From contig CP126194.1 of the NCBI GenBank assembly GCA_030272155.1, positions 3,277,501-3,341,500 on the forward strand: DNA of 64,000 nucleotides, given 5' to 3'. Of this stretch, positions 47,828-58,265 are shown piece after piece; the first letter of the stretch is position 1, and each line of letters opens with the position of its first letter. Under the pieces are notes generated by a model. The model made no database searches and was not told where the DNA came from. It worked only from the letters and a program-made list of their open reading frames with translations. The position numbers and the translations under genes were made by a program. This stretch comes from Tetradesmus obliquus (lineage: Eukaryota > Chlorophyta > Chlorophyceae > Sphaeropleales > Scenedesmaceae).

Positions 47828-50668
47828 CTGCTGCTTGGCTGCCGGTGTATGCTGCCTCAGCGCTGCATATGTATTCCTGAACAGCCTGTCCAGATCTTCA
47901 GCAGCAGCATCACCGTCCTGCAGCAAAACACAGCAGCAATATGCCGGGCAGAAAAACAATAACACTGAGTATACCATCAACCCGCACGCCAAGAACGCCT
48001 GCTGTGCGCAACATCTGCATCTGGCTCTCACACTGCCTGCGAACAACCCGCCAACAGCGCATTGCAAGACAGGGCTTGCCACAGCAGCATCATGCTGCGC
48101 TTGTCCACCCCCCGCGCCAACGCCATCAGTGCCAAGCTGGAACAATATTGTGCATTGGCGCACCTTGAGCGCCACGCAGCGCAGCAGCGTAGCCGCGTGC
48201 CCGAACGCGCGCCTGATACGCGCAAAGCTGCTGCGCACCACGCTGCGGCCCAGGTTGTTGGTGGGCAGCAGCGGGTCCATGATGTTGAGGCAGCGGATCA
48301 CAAAGGCGCGCGGCGCGCCCTCGCCCTTGCTGCTGGCCATCTCTGCTTTGAAGCGGCCCAGCGAGTCAGCCAGGCGGCTGTCCACCTCCAGCAGCGTGTG
48401 CTGCGGCGCCAGCGCGGCATCAGCTGCAGCAGCACAGCAGCACAGCAAGGGGCACGAGGTGAATGAATGACCAGCAAGTGTTTGTAGATGTGAATGGTCG
48501 CTGCATACGCATGTGCCAGCTACACAATGAGCATGTTGGTGCACATGCCGCCATTGCTGCTTGTTCTGCAGGTGTTGCTTCTCCTGCAAGCAGGGCATGC
48601 TCAGCATGCATTACATGGGTCCAGCAAGCCAGCAAGTGCTGCATGTCTGTATTGAAAGCAGCTGAGACTCCCTGATGTTGCCAAATCCTGCAAGTGAGGC
48701 TGTCCACTGCTCGCTGAACTGGTTGTTGCTGTTGCTGCTGCTGCTGGTGGTGGCGCATATGCACTGAGCTGCACACCTGTGATGCCGCCACTGGGAATGT
48801 CCTTGAGCGGCACAGGCCCCAGCAGGCTGAGGCAGTAGTGGTCCCAGTCAAAGTTGCTGAACTCAACCAGAAAGTTGTACAGCACCTGCAAGCCACAACA
48901 CGGCACCAAGCAAAGGCACACAGCGTTAAGCATGCAGCAACACTACAGCGTGCAGCTGCACAGCCGCGAGAGAGACCACAGTGCAGAGACAAAGCAATCA
49001 ACAACAACACAATCATCCATGCTAACACTGATTGGCGCGCTGCTTCAATGACTCCTGCAGCTGCACAGTGGTGAACGCTGAGCAATCCTGCAAGCTGCAC
49101 ATCAGCTACTGCGGCCAGTACGTGCTCCTGCTGCTGCTGCTGCTGCCAGGCTGTGCTCACCGCCAGCGGGCTGTCCATGCTGCTGCTGTGGTACTTGTTG
49201 AACACGTACAGCACCAGCGTCTCCAGTGCATACGTGCTGATCAGCCCGTGGTGCGCACCCAGCAGCCTGCTCTCGTAGTAGCACCATGCCTTGATCTGCA
49301 GCAGCAAGGCCGCCAGAAACAGACAGAAAACGAGGTCCAGCAGGAGGGCAGATAAGACAATGCTTCCATTATTGATGGTATTGATGGTATTGCAGGCGTG
49401 GATCTGGGTGCAAACAACCCATGACAAGAGCTGTGAATTTGTTGCAGCTGCTGGTGGAACATGCTGGTGGCACGCGCAACAGAACAATGCTGCGCCAACT
49501 GCTGCTGTTGCTGCTGTTTCGCTGGTGTGCGCACCAGGATGATGCTGCGCTTGAAGATGTTGCTGTTGCCGATCAGGCTGTTGATCTCCTCCAGGAAGTT
49601 GAGGGTGATCAGCCCGCCGATCTGGTTGAACGAGATGTCCACCACAATGTTGTCCACCAAACACTTCAGCAGCTTCACCTGCGGCCGAGTAAGCACATAC
49701 ATGGCATGGGCACGTCGGGCACCGCATGGCGCAGCAGCTGCTGCACAGCTGTTAATAGGCGTTGCTAGGGGCCTCATGCTGAAGGACAGGGTGCCACAAT
49801 CTACACCATCTGCTTGCAAACCGCAACGCTGCCGGCAAGAAACTTGCAGGAAACCCCAGGGTAAGCAGTATGATAACAAAATAGCGCAGTAGCCTATTGC
49901 AGCTGTTCACTGCTGTAATCAAGCAAACCAGTTTGAGCTATGGCCCTGCAAACGCCCAGCTGTTCAAAAGATTCAATCGGGACATACATCTGCACCTTGC
50001 TGATGTGCTGCTGGCGCGGCCACCGCTGCAGGGCTTGCAGGATGCATCAAGCAACACTGCACACGCTTACACACCTCTGCATTGATCACTGTCACGTCCC
50101 CAATCTTGTAAGGGGCATTGCCGCTGCTCTGCTCATGCTCGATCACCGACTGCAGCTTGACTGCCCAGCTGTCACGGATAGACTGCGCTGTCTCTTGCGA
50201 GCAGAACACTGAGAGGTCAATGTCACCATCTGGCAGGTATGTGCGCAGTGGCACAGAGCCAAACATGTAGGCATTGACCTGTCCGCAAGCAAGCCAGCCG
50301 CATGGAAAGCCACACAGCAGCAGTAGCAGGGAGTGGTGAGCAGAAGCAGAGGCAGTGCTATAATGATGCTGCGCTTCTGCGCGGCCCACGAGCCCCCCAC
50401 GCCAACTAATGTTAAAGTTTGACTTTAGTTGTGGGGCAACAGAGCCCTGAAGCTGCTGGCATGGTGGTTGGCAGGCTCGGGCAAGGCAAACGGGCCCCAC
50501 CTGCTCCTCAGCGAAGGTCCTGGCGATGATCGTTCGAACGTACTCTTGAACTCCATATCTTCTAGCTACCGACTCTCTGCTAGGCCTGAGTGTGTCTATC
50601 AGACGACCGATGGCATTCTCAGCCTGTTCTGTGAAGCAGAGCTGATGCTCCATTGGAGCTCTTTTCAT
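36299..50668 (-). CDS. Non-canonical poly(A) polymerase-type nucleotidyltransferase with giant Gln-rich tail
   Basis: Nine exons: 50501..50668, 50075..50278, 49535..49678, 49161..49295, 48708..48885, 48164..48423, 46925..47917, 40077..46731, 36299..39912; all phases fit, 4116 residues, TAG stop. Residues 1-363 match the plant nucleotidyltransferase / PAP-OAS1 substrate-binding family: FGSVPLRTYLPDGDIDLSVF gives the GS signature (63-64) and catalytic Asp75 and Asp77; VVDISFNQ supplies Asp138; then IKAWCYYESRLLGAHHGLIS, FDWDHYCLSL and NIMDPLLPTNNLGRS of the central domain. Such enzymes add nucleotides to RNA 3' ends. The remaining 3750 residues, in one 993-, one 6655- and one 3614-base exon, are Gln/Ala/Ser/Gly-rich with poly-Gln and poly-Ala runs and a few conserved-looking islands (EEDFPTLG, PKYTPPHRR, EEYIGRSCTYTDD). 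The tail may drive condensate formation; that is inference. The family's plant members are usually under 1000 residues. Frame integrity over 10 kb of repeats argues that it is translated. Confidence 0.9.
36500..47900 (-). repeat. Dispersed CAG/GCA coding microsatellites
   Basis: Dozens of CTG runs on the plus strand (for example 38750..38775, 39670..39702, 41950..41987, 47600..47635, 47790..47833) code Gln, or Ala in the shifted phase, in the exons of the nucleotidyltransferase. All runs change length by whole codons, so the frame stays open. Confidence 0.85.
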
Positions 50669-51134
50669 GAATTTCAAAGAGACTCTTACATCGTTTTTGT
50701 TTGACGTTCACTTGCTTGCAGTGCACTTTGCACAAGCCACTTCGCTACTCCCCAGCCTTATCGCAGCTTGGGTCGGCGACTAGTAAACTCTACGCGCACA
50801 AGTAACAGCAATGAGCAGAGGTGATAGCGTAAATGAGATGGGAGTGGGCTCACCCCACATTGAACCACATGGCATGTGTTACAATGCCAGGCCGGCGTTT
50901 AGCTGGAGATCAAGGCGGTAGTCACTTGCAGGTACGTATTGCTTACACAGGAGGTGCTGCTTGACCCTGCTGTATGTGGTAGTTTGCTGCTGCTGGCCTC
51001 TGCTGCTGCCAGGCCTGCACACTGCAGGACTTTGGCTGTTCACTCAGACAGCCATGTTGATTGCAGTAGACTTTCAGCAGGCACCTTAAAGCCCTGGAAA
51101 CGCTGCAGCTGCTCCTGCAACCCCAGGCACCAGC
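50669..51134. promoter_or_regulatory. Divergent promoter region
   Basis: The 466 bases between the start codons of two head-to-head genes, the nucleotidyltransferase (minus) and the J-domain protein (plus). Both promoters must lie here unless the plus gene has further 5' exons. I see no clear TATA box or heat-shock element. Confidence 0.45.
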
Positions 51135-53546
51135 ATGCTGCAGGTGTTGGGCAGCGTCTGGTCAGCACAGCTGGCAGGCTTGCACCAGCTGGCTGCGTGC
51201 ACAGCAGAGGCCGCAACACTAGCGGCAGTGTGCTGGGTCTCCACAAAGCGAGGAAAGAGGGCAAACTTCAAGGTGTGTTGGCCTGCTGCTAGCAATTGCC
51301 CAGGCTGTGTAAGTAGCTGTGGTGCTCCGTCCAGGTCTTTGCACCTTGCTCAGGCTCCACACCCAAAGCAGCTCATTACAGGACATGCATCTCCACCTAG
51401 CTCCCACCCTCAGCATATGGCTACTGGCCAAGCTGGAAGAGGATAATTGTAGGCCTCAGATGCAGCAATCCTGGCGTATGCTGAGCCTGCCGCCCGCGGC
51501 CCTGCCCGCGTTGCTGCTGTCTGCAGAACTACGACCACCTTTTGGAGCAGTGGAAGCGCAGCCAGCCAGGTGGCACCAGCAGCAGCAGCAGCAGCATGTC
51601 ACGCCGGGGTGGCAGACATGCAGCAAGCAGCCACTGGGATGCTGCAGCAGCAGGTGAGGGTGCAAGGCTCGGTCTTGCAAAGCGCAATGGCAGGTTGTGA
51701 GGAAACAATCCTGCAGGCAGTACTCTGTTGCCTGCTGCTTAAGCAGCCAGCCCAGTTGTTGCACACCACCTCACAAGCATGTGATGTGCTGCGGTGCCAC
51801 GCGCTGAATCAAGTGGCGCGTACTTGACATATGTCACCAAAGCCTGTATTCCAACACCAACTTATCACCTGTATTGCTTGGCTGCTTTGCCTTGACGCAA
51901 CAGACCCCTTCTACAGCAGCAGCAAGGGGGCGTCCAAGACAGCCCGGCAGCAGGCTGCTCGCAAGCAGCGCAGCAAAGCAAGCAAGGCAACTGCCGACTT
52001 CAAGTGGAGGGGCGCATGGCAGCAGCACACCTGGTCAGACGCAGCGCGCGCACAGGCAGCAGCAGCAGCACAGCTCGATCCCGAGGAGCTGCACAACTTA
52101 GTGTTTGGACAGGATGAGGAAGATTTGTTCGGCAGCAGCAGCAGTGGCAGCGGCAGCAGCAAAGACAAGCGTCAGCAGCGGCGCGAGCAGCGGCGGCGAG
52201 CGCGGCGGCTGCAGGCTGCTGCTGCGCGGCAGCGTGCAGCCAGCACCAGCTTTGGCTATGCAGAATATGCCTACTGGTCTGATGATGATGAGGATGATTC
52301 CAGCAGTGATGAGGAGGGTTACTGGCAAGCTTACAGCAACCACGGGCAGCAGCGGCAGCGGCAGCGGCAGCAGCAGCAGCAGGACTGGTGGGGTGCTGAT
52401 CACACTGGCAGGCCAGACTGGCAGTGGTGGACTGAGGAGCAGGAGCGGTGAGCAGCAGGTTGTCTGGTAGAGCTGTGTGCTGCTACAGTGATAATGATGA
52501 GTGATGATGTATGGGTTGTACTATCAGCAGTGTATGCATGCAGCAGTCCGCAGATGCACTTGCTGTTTGCGGCACAGAACATGTTATGCGTACTTTGATC
52601 ACGCGGAAGTTTGCAGGGCGTTGCACTGCGCCTTTCTCACACTTTGTGCACAATGTGACACGTGCATTGTCCAAAGATCATGTGCTGTGCTACATTGCTG
52701 CTGCTACGCTGTATCAGGCAATGGTTTGAGCAGACGTGGCAGCAGCAGGAAGGCCGGCAAGGCTGGCAGCGGCAGCAGCAAGGCAGCTCAAAGCGGAGCG
52801 GCAACAGCAGCAGCAGCAGCAGCAGGCCATGGTGGGAGCAGTTCCAGCAGAACTATCAACAACAGCAACAGAACTATCAGCAGCAGCAAAAGCAGCATGC
52901 ATCTGGCTATCAGCAGCACCACAGGCAGCAGCAGCAACAGCAGCAGCAGAGCTACTACCACCGTCAGCAGCAGCAGCAGCAGCAAAGCAGCCAGCAGGAC
53001 GTTTCTGGCATCAGACATTCACACTGTGAGTTGTCCGACACAAGGGTAGCTAACGCATCTGCAGCAGGAACAATAGCCTGAAGCCAGTCTGTTAGCAGTA
53101 GATGTTCTCTGTAAAATGCATGGTTCTTTTGCAGCTTATGTCCGCCGATGTCTGCAAGTGAGCGATGTGGTGGCCTGATATCTGTCATCTGTTGTCTTCC
53201 ATGCTGGGCTGCTTCATCGCCCCATTTAAGCGCGCACACATGCTACTCCCGCTACACCATCACAAGCAGCAGACACCAACAAATGCTGTGTTCGTCTGCT
53301 GCACCTCCGCTGCACCTCCTCTGCAATATCCTGTCCTGCTTTGCAGCCGTGCTGCAGCACCTGGCAGCGCTGGGGCTGCCCTCCAATGCAGCGCTGCAGC
53401 GAGCGCAGATCAAGGCAGCCTTCCACAAGGCAGCCATGCAGTGGCACCCCGACAAGCACCCGGAGCCGGCTGCCAAGGCCACAGCAGAGGCCAGGTTCAA
53501 GCTGGTGAAGGAAGCCTACGAGAGCCTGGTGGTGCAAGCAGCGTGA
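51135..53546 (+). CDS. J-domain (DnaJ-like) co-chaperone with C-terminal J domain
   Basis: Exons: 51135..51272 (less sure), 51527..51653, 51904..52447, 52718..53025, 53347..53546; phases fit, 438 residues, TGA stop. Residues 373-438 are the J domain: helix I QHLAALGLP, helix II IKAAFHKAAMQW, the HPD motif at 406-408 (WHPDKH), helix III ARFKLVKEAYESLV. This domain stimulates the ATPase of Hsp70. It stands at the C-terminus, with neither a Gly/Phe region nor zinc fingers, so it is a class C (type III) protein. The middle carries a basic stretch (KRQQRREQRRRARR), an acidic stretch (SDDDEDDSSSDEEGY) and a Gln/Ser-rich segment with WEQ, WFEQTWQQQ and WQWWTEEQ. Exon 1 is chosen because it ends in phase 0 with a donor (TTCAAG then GTGTGT) and gives FK-NYDHLLEQWKR at the join; its modest hydrophobic stretch could be a targeting sequence. 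The gene shares its upstream region with the nucleotidyltransferase. Confidence 0.8.
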
Positions 53547-54063
53547 TGCTGCTAGGGCCGCTTGCAGTGGCACGCTGTAGCAGAGTGTTATGGCGGTGTG
53601 CAGTGTCAAGGTGTAGCAGAGTGTGACAGCGGCATGCAGTGGCGAGGTGTAGCAGAGTGTTGCAGGGTCTGCAGGAAGCCATTCGAAGCTTATGCTGCAG
53701 CAGTCCAGGGGGCTGTAGATCGAGGCTGGGGATTCAACGCTGTGGAAGGCAATGGATGCGTCCTGGCATGTCTTGGACTGCCTTGTAATGGACCGCCTTG
53801 TGGTTCAGGGTGCAAGGCTCTAGCTGACTGTAACGATTCATGTGTTGGTTTGTGAGGACTTCACACATCCAGTTCAGTTGGCCTGAGCAAGCCATCGCAT
53901 GGGATGTGTGGCCAGCAACGTTGACCCGGGATGAAAGTGTTGTGTTACCGCACCAGCAATCATTACGCTCAGCGGCTTGTGTAACCAGCGCTGACCATAA
54001 TTCTTGATGGATGCAGGCACACAGCGGCACATCATGCACACTCAGTGGAGAGAGGCTCTCTCC
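53547..54063. other. Convergent intergenic interval
   Basis: Between the 3' ends of the J-domain gene (plus) and the Pro-hinge gene (minus). It contains the 36-bp repeats at 53564..53666 and a TGTAA at 53829..53833, a possible polyadenylation signal for the plus-strand gene. Nothing coding seen. Confidence 0.5.
53564..53666. repeat. 36-bp tandem repeat, about 2.9 copies
   Basis: Units with shared core GTGTAGCAGAGTGT begin 18 bases after the J-domain stop codon, so they probably lie in its 3' UTR. Confidence 0.8.
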
Positions 54064-57000
54064 TCAGCCATGGTCAACGCTGATGTTATATATTTCAGCA
54101 CTCCACTGCACTCCATCGTCCTCCACACCTGCTCTGCCCTCTTGCTGCTGCTGATCGCCGGACTGCTGCTGCGGCGGCGGCGGCTGGTGACTATCGTGCT
54201 TCCCAGCTGACGAGCCAGCGGTGGATTGCAATCGTTGCAGCCGCCTCCTGCTGCTGCGCCGCTCCACCAGCTGAATCCTGGCCACCAGCACCACTTGCTG
54301 AGGCCCCTGCAGCACAACACAATGCATACCACAACACTTGCGCTGATGCACTGCTAGTACATCTGACAGCGATGTACATGCACTTGCTTGCTGCCTGCGC
54401 TGACGATGCATATGGGAAGAAGGACAGCACGCGCCGAAGCCAAACCATTCCTAGCACGTCTGCAGCAGCAGGCCACCCCTGCATACTGCGTCTAGAAGAT
54501 CTGATCTTCTGTAACCTGCCTCTCACCTGCAGCAGTGGCACATACACGCTGGGACTAGGCCCACCCAGCCAGCCGCCACCAGGCACCGACACATCAGCAG
54601 CACGCACAGCAGTGATGCTGCGCACCACCGTCGTGTTATTCTCCTGCGTCTGGTTTGAAAACATCGGCTGAATGCGACTCTGGGCCGGCCCACTGTCAGG
54701 TGACAGCGGCGGCGCTGCCATGACGCGGACCGCCTCCCTAGCCCAAGGCAGGAATCCAGCAACACTGAAGTTGTACACATTGCCGGAGTTGACAAAAGTC
54801 AGCGGCGCCAGATCGTATGCCACCCTGAAGATGCCTGCATTGTTAGTGACGGCCGGAGCGCCTAGGGTCCAAGCCAGGTGAAACCTGAACGGCAGCCGCA
54901 CCTGCAGGCCTATCCTACTGGCCGGCGAGGCTGCTAGTATGCCATCCACAGTGACAACAGGGAAGCTGGTGTTTGGAGCCATGGCAAGCCCCATATTGGT
55001 GAGCTCGTAGCGATACAGCGGGTAGAACGCAGTCCAGGCATTGCTGTTCCATTTTGTCATCATTATGCGGTACATGAGTGCGTTGTTTGGCGCGCCATCA
55101 AGCCCTCGCATTTGGAAGCCTGTGCAGGCGTCTGTTGCCCCGGCATCACAGCCAGACGGCAGGAAGCTCACACTCACAGGTGAGCCATCCTGTGTCCCTG
55201 CTGCTGCTGCTGCTGGGTTGGCTGCTGGATTGTCCACTGCTGCCGTATCTTCTCCTAATCGCAAAGCGGGCAGTGGGGCTTGAGCTGGCGCGTGTAGTGG
55301 CGGAGGCGGCGGCATTGGTAGCAGCTTGGCTGAGGCTGCATACGCCCACATGATGTGAGAAGGTGGAGGGGGAGGCGGTGGGCTGGGTGGGGGTGGTGGG
55401 CCTGCAGGCGATGCATGCAGCACCTATAGTTGACACGCTTACGTCAAGCGCATCACTTGGTGCAGCATAGCTCTGATACTGCAAAAACGGTAGCGCGCGT
55501 AGCTGATGTGTTGGGTGGAAACAGCCGCTCAGCTGTTGCGGCTGGTGGTGTGGTGCTGCTGGCACAGCTGCATTGTAGATGCACGCGTGGTGGGTGCAAT
55601 TTTGACACAAGTGACGCACAGCACAGCAGACACTCACTTGGCGGCCTTGGTGGTGGCGGAGGCGGGCTGCATGCACCATTCAAGCCACCGCAGACAAGCT
55701 TTGTTTTCAGTTGGGGACGCCTTAGAGTGAAGGCTTATCTGTTCACGCACAGAGAACATGGGATGCTGCAAATGACTGTTCAGCTGCAGCTGCTCTGCCG
55801 GTCTCACTGCACATTGATGGCTTGCTGGCAACCGCAATCTTTACTGCTGATTCTGTACAGCCAGCTGCAGCGTCACTATGCACACATACATACTGCAACC
55901 AGCTTGCCAACCCCATAGGAGTTTCGAAGCACAAGTACACACCTGGGCGGAAGTGGGGGTGGGGGAAAGCTCGTGTTGTATGCCACACCCCTGCGGCTGC
56001 CAAGCGATGCTGAGCTGGACCGAAAAGTCAAAAAGTCATCTTTAGCAGGCATCATCGGCCTCAGCCAGGCCTCAGCAGTCATGTCTAAGTGCTGTGGAAA
56101 CTCCAGACTGGCTGTTCTGCTGCTGCTGCTGCTGCTGCTGCTGGCCTTGCTGCGGTAGGTGTCCACATCAGGTGGCGGCGGTGGTGGCGGGGTGGGTGGT
56201 GGGGGTGGTTCAGGCTTCAGGACTTCGACAACTGCTACAACTGCGTCATTGACGGCTTCTGATTTGGACTTGATGTCGGTCACCCAGTTGCTCCAGGTTT
56301 GGTTCACATGGGTTAGCCTGGAGGCTAGAGCTGCATGAACAGTTGTTTGCATGAACATGGCAGCACACCATCATGTTTAGCTGCAATCACAAGTAGAGGA
56401 GCGGCTGCATCACTAACTGGCAGAACCTAACCCCCAAACAGCGCATGTGGCGTGCAGCAGCCTGTGAACCAAACAACATGCTTCAAGGGCTACAACAGTA
56501 CGAAGTGCACAACTATCGGCTTACAGGGTTCGTCATCTGCACAAGTGCTGCAGCTGGGGACCATCTCACCTGCTCCATTATCATGCTGCTGCTGGCTTGA
56601 CGGCCCTGGACCCAGCCCTGCCTGTGGCAGAAGGCTGGCAGCTGCCTGGTCAGCTTCATACTGTGGCATGCTGTTGCTGCGCACTGCAGAGTCCCCATCA
56701 ACTGCGCCTGGCAGTACTTCCACTATTGGTGCAGCCTGCGAGTTGGGCAGCCGCATACCCTGCTGCTGTTGCTGCCACTGCTGCTGCTGCTGCTGCTGCT
56801 GCTGCCATTGTGTCTGTTGCTGCTGATAAGAAGACGCTTGCCCCACTGCTTGCGCTGCTGGCCCCATCAGCAGCGGGGAAAGCACATCTGCAACACTGAT
56901 GTTCTGCATTGGCACACCTGGCAGGTATGAGCCCTGCGTGACCTGCTCTCCAGCTGCCATGTAAGCTGTCTGCGGGTTCAGCACTGTGCGCTGTTCTACT

Positions 57001-57482
57001 GCTTTTGTGAGGCCTGTGGCCTCATCCTGCACGAGCTCTGTGCGGGCACTGCTGAAGCTCAGCCCTGGCAGCTTGGGCACCAACAGGGTTGCTGCGCTTG
57101 ACTGCTGTGCACGGTCCCACCCCATTAGCTTGAGCAAGGTGGCCAGGCCTAGAGAGGGTGCGGCGCTGCTGCTGCTGCTGCCAGTGTTGCTGCTCTGCTG
57201 CAGGCGCCTGGCAATGCTGCTGGGTGGCTGCAGGCGAGCTGTTGGCTGTTGCGAGGACCCTGCAAAGACACATGCACACGCGCATAAGCATCGCTTCATA
57301 TGCTGGTTACGCACCTTGTCAAGTAAATTGTTCAGCTCTGCGAGCCAGTTGCTTGGCAGGAGCTTACCATGCAAGGTGAGCATTGAGCCAGCGGCTGCTA
57401 GCAGCAGAAGCACCACCACCGTGTGCTGCTGATGTCGGGCCGCCCAGCGCCACAGCTGCACGGAACGCATCATGGAAGGCAT
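54064..57482 (-). CDS. Signal-anchored protein with Pro-rich hinge and beta-rich C-terminal domain, function unknown
   Basis: Exons 56570..57482, 55943..56330, 55638..55666, 54527..55401, 54064..54306; phases fit, 815 residues. I do not recognise the family. Residues about 21-34 (TVVVLLLLAAAGSML) after a basic N-terminus form a signal anchor or uncleaved signal, so the bulk is probably outside the cell or in the lumen. The first exon continues with Ser/Gln-rich sequence and poly-Gln. Residues about 350-470 hold a Pro hinge built from three exons, including a 29-base micro-exon coding PPPPPPRPP, joined to PPPSPPPPPPPS; this resembles extensin or pherophorin hinges. The C-terminal 320 residues are regular, not repetitive: FQMRGLDGAPNNALMYRIMM, YRYELTNMGLAMAPNTSFP, FRVAYDLAPLTFVNSGNVYN, then VVLVARIQLVERR, with NTS, NFS and NNT N-glycosylation sites. 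Pherophorin-type cysteine patterns were not evident. A 55-base GT-AG segment in exon 1 (57260..57314) was left as coding because removing it breaks the frame. Confidence 0.7.
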
Positions 57483-58265
57483 TCTCGAGTATCATTGCGG
57501 TGCATGCAGTGTGCTGCAGCAAAAGCGTTTCGAATGCTAGTGCACGGTGCCGGACGATGTCTGGCAGTCCGATGCCACGGTGCTTGGTGAAGACAAGTTG
57601 TGTAGATTGCAATCAATACATCTCCTGCAAACTGGTGATCTATGCTTGATGAGCGGATGCTTTCAAGCCAAAGCCCGCCGTTGGCGCCAATCCCGAAGTA
57701 ACCGCGTCATACGCGCCAAGCCTTTTAATCGCATCACTGGGCTACATGTCCATTGCATGTGGTGTCATTCTTGTACTGTTGTAATTTTGACATTTGGCGC
57801 AGCATATCATGAGAAACACAGACGTCGCTACTGCTGCTGCCCCTGTGCTACCACACTTTGCTCGATCCTTGACATGCACGGCGCGTGGACGATCGCTCTG
57901 TCGTGTTCGCCAGCACATTCTTAACAAGTGTGCAATGAAAGAATGAGCTTTTTCACAGATCATGTCAACGCCAAAAAAATCAGCCGAACGTGCACCAAGT
58001 TGATGCTGCAGCATTGATACTGCGTCTCAAGGCACCACTCACGTGCTACGCCTGCACGTTTGTGCTGCAACACCACATGCTGGCTGCAATGGTGAGCACC
58101 AAAACACCTGCAATAACTAGTCTCAGCCATGAAAAATCAAGTTCAAACCTGCTGGTAGCTTATTGTTGCTGTCCTATAGCCAGCTATGGTCCAAACCTGC
58201 CTAGCTGCACATCCTGCGGATGCATATGCCTGCTTGAAGCCATCCTGCTGCTGCACCCCTTCCCA
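57483..58265. other. Intergenic interval
   Basis: Upstream of the Pro-hinge gene and downstream of the LMBR1-family gene. No coding segment or repeat recognised. Confidence 0.5.

Noticed and set aside
57260..57314. 55-base intron in the first exon of the Pro-hinge gene
   Set aside because: Good-looking ends, but removal shifts the frame and loses the following 680 bases of open coding sequence.
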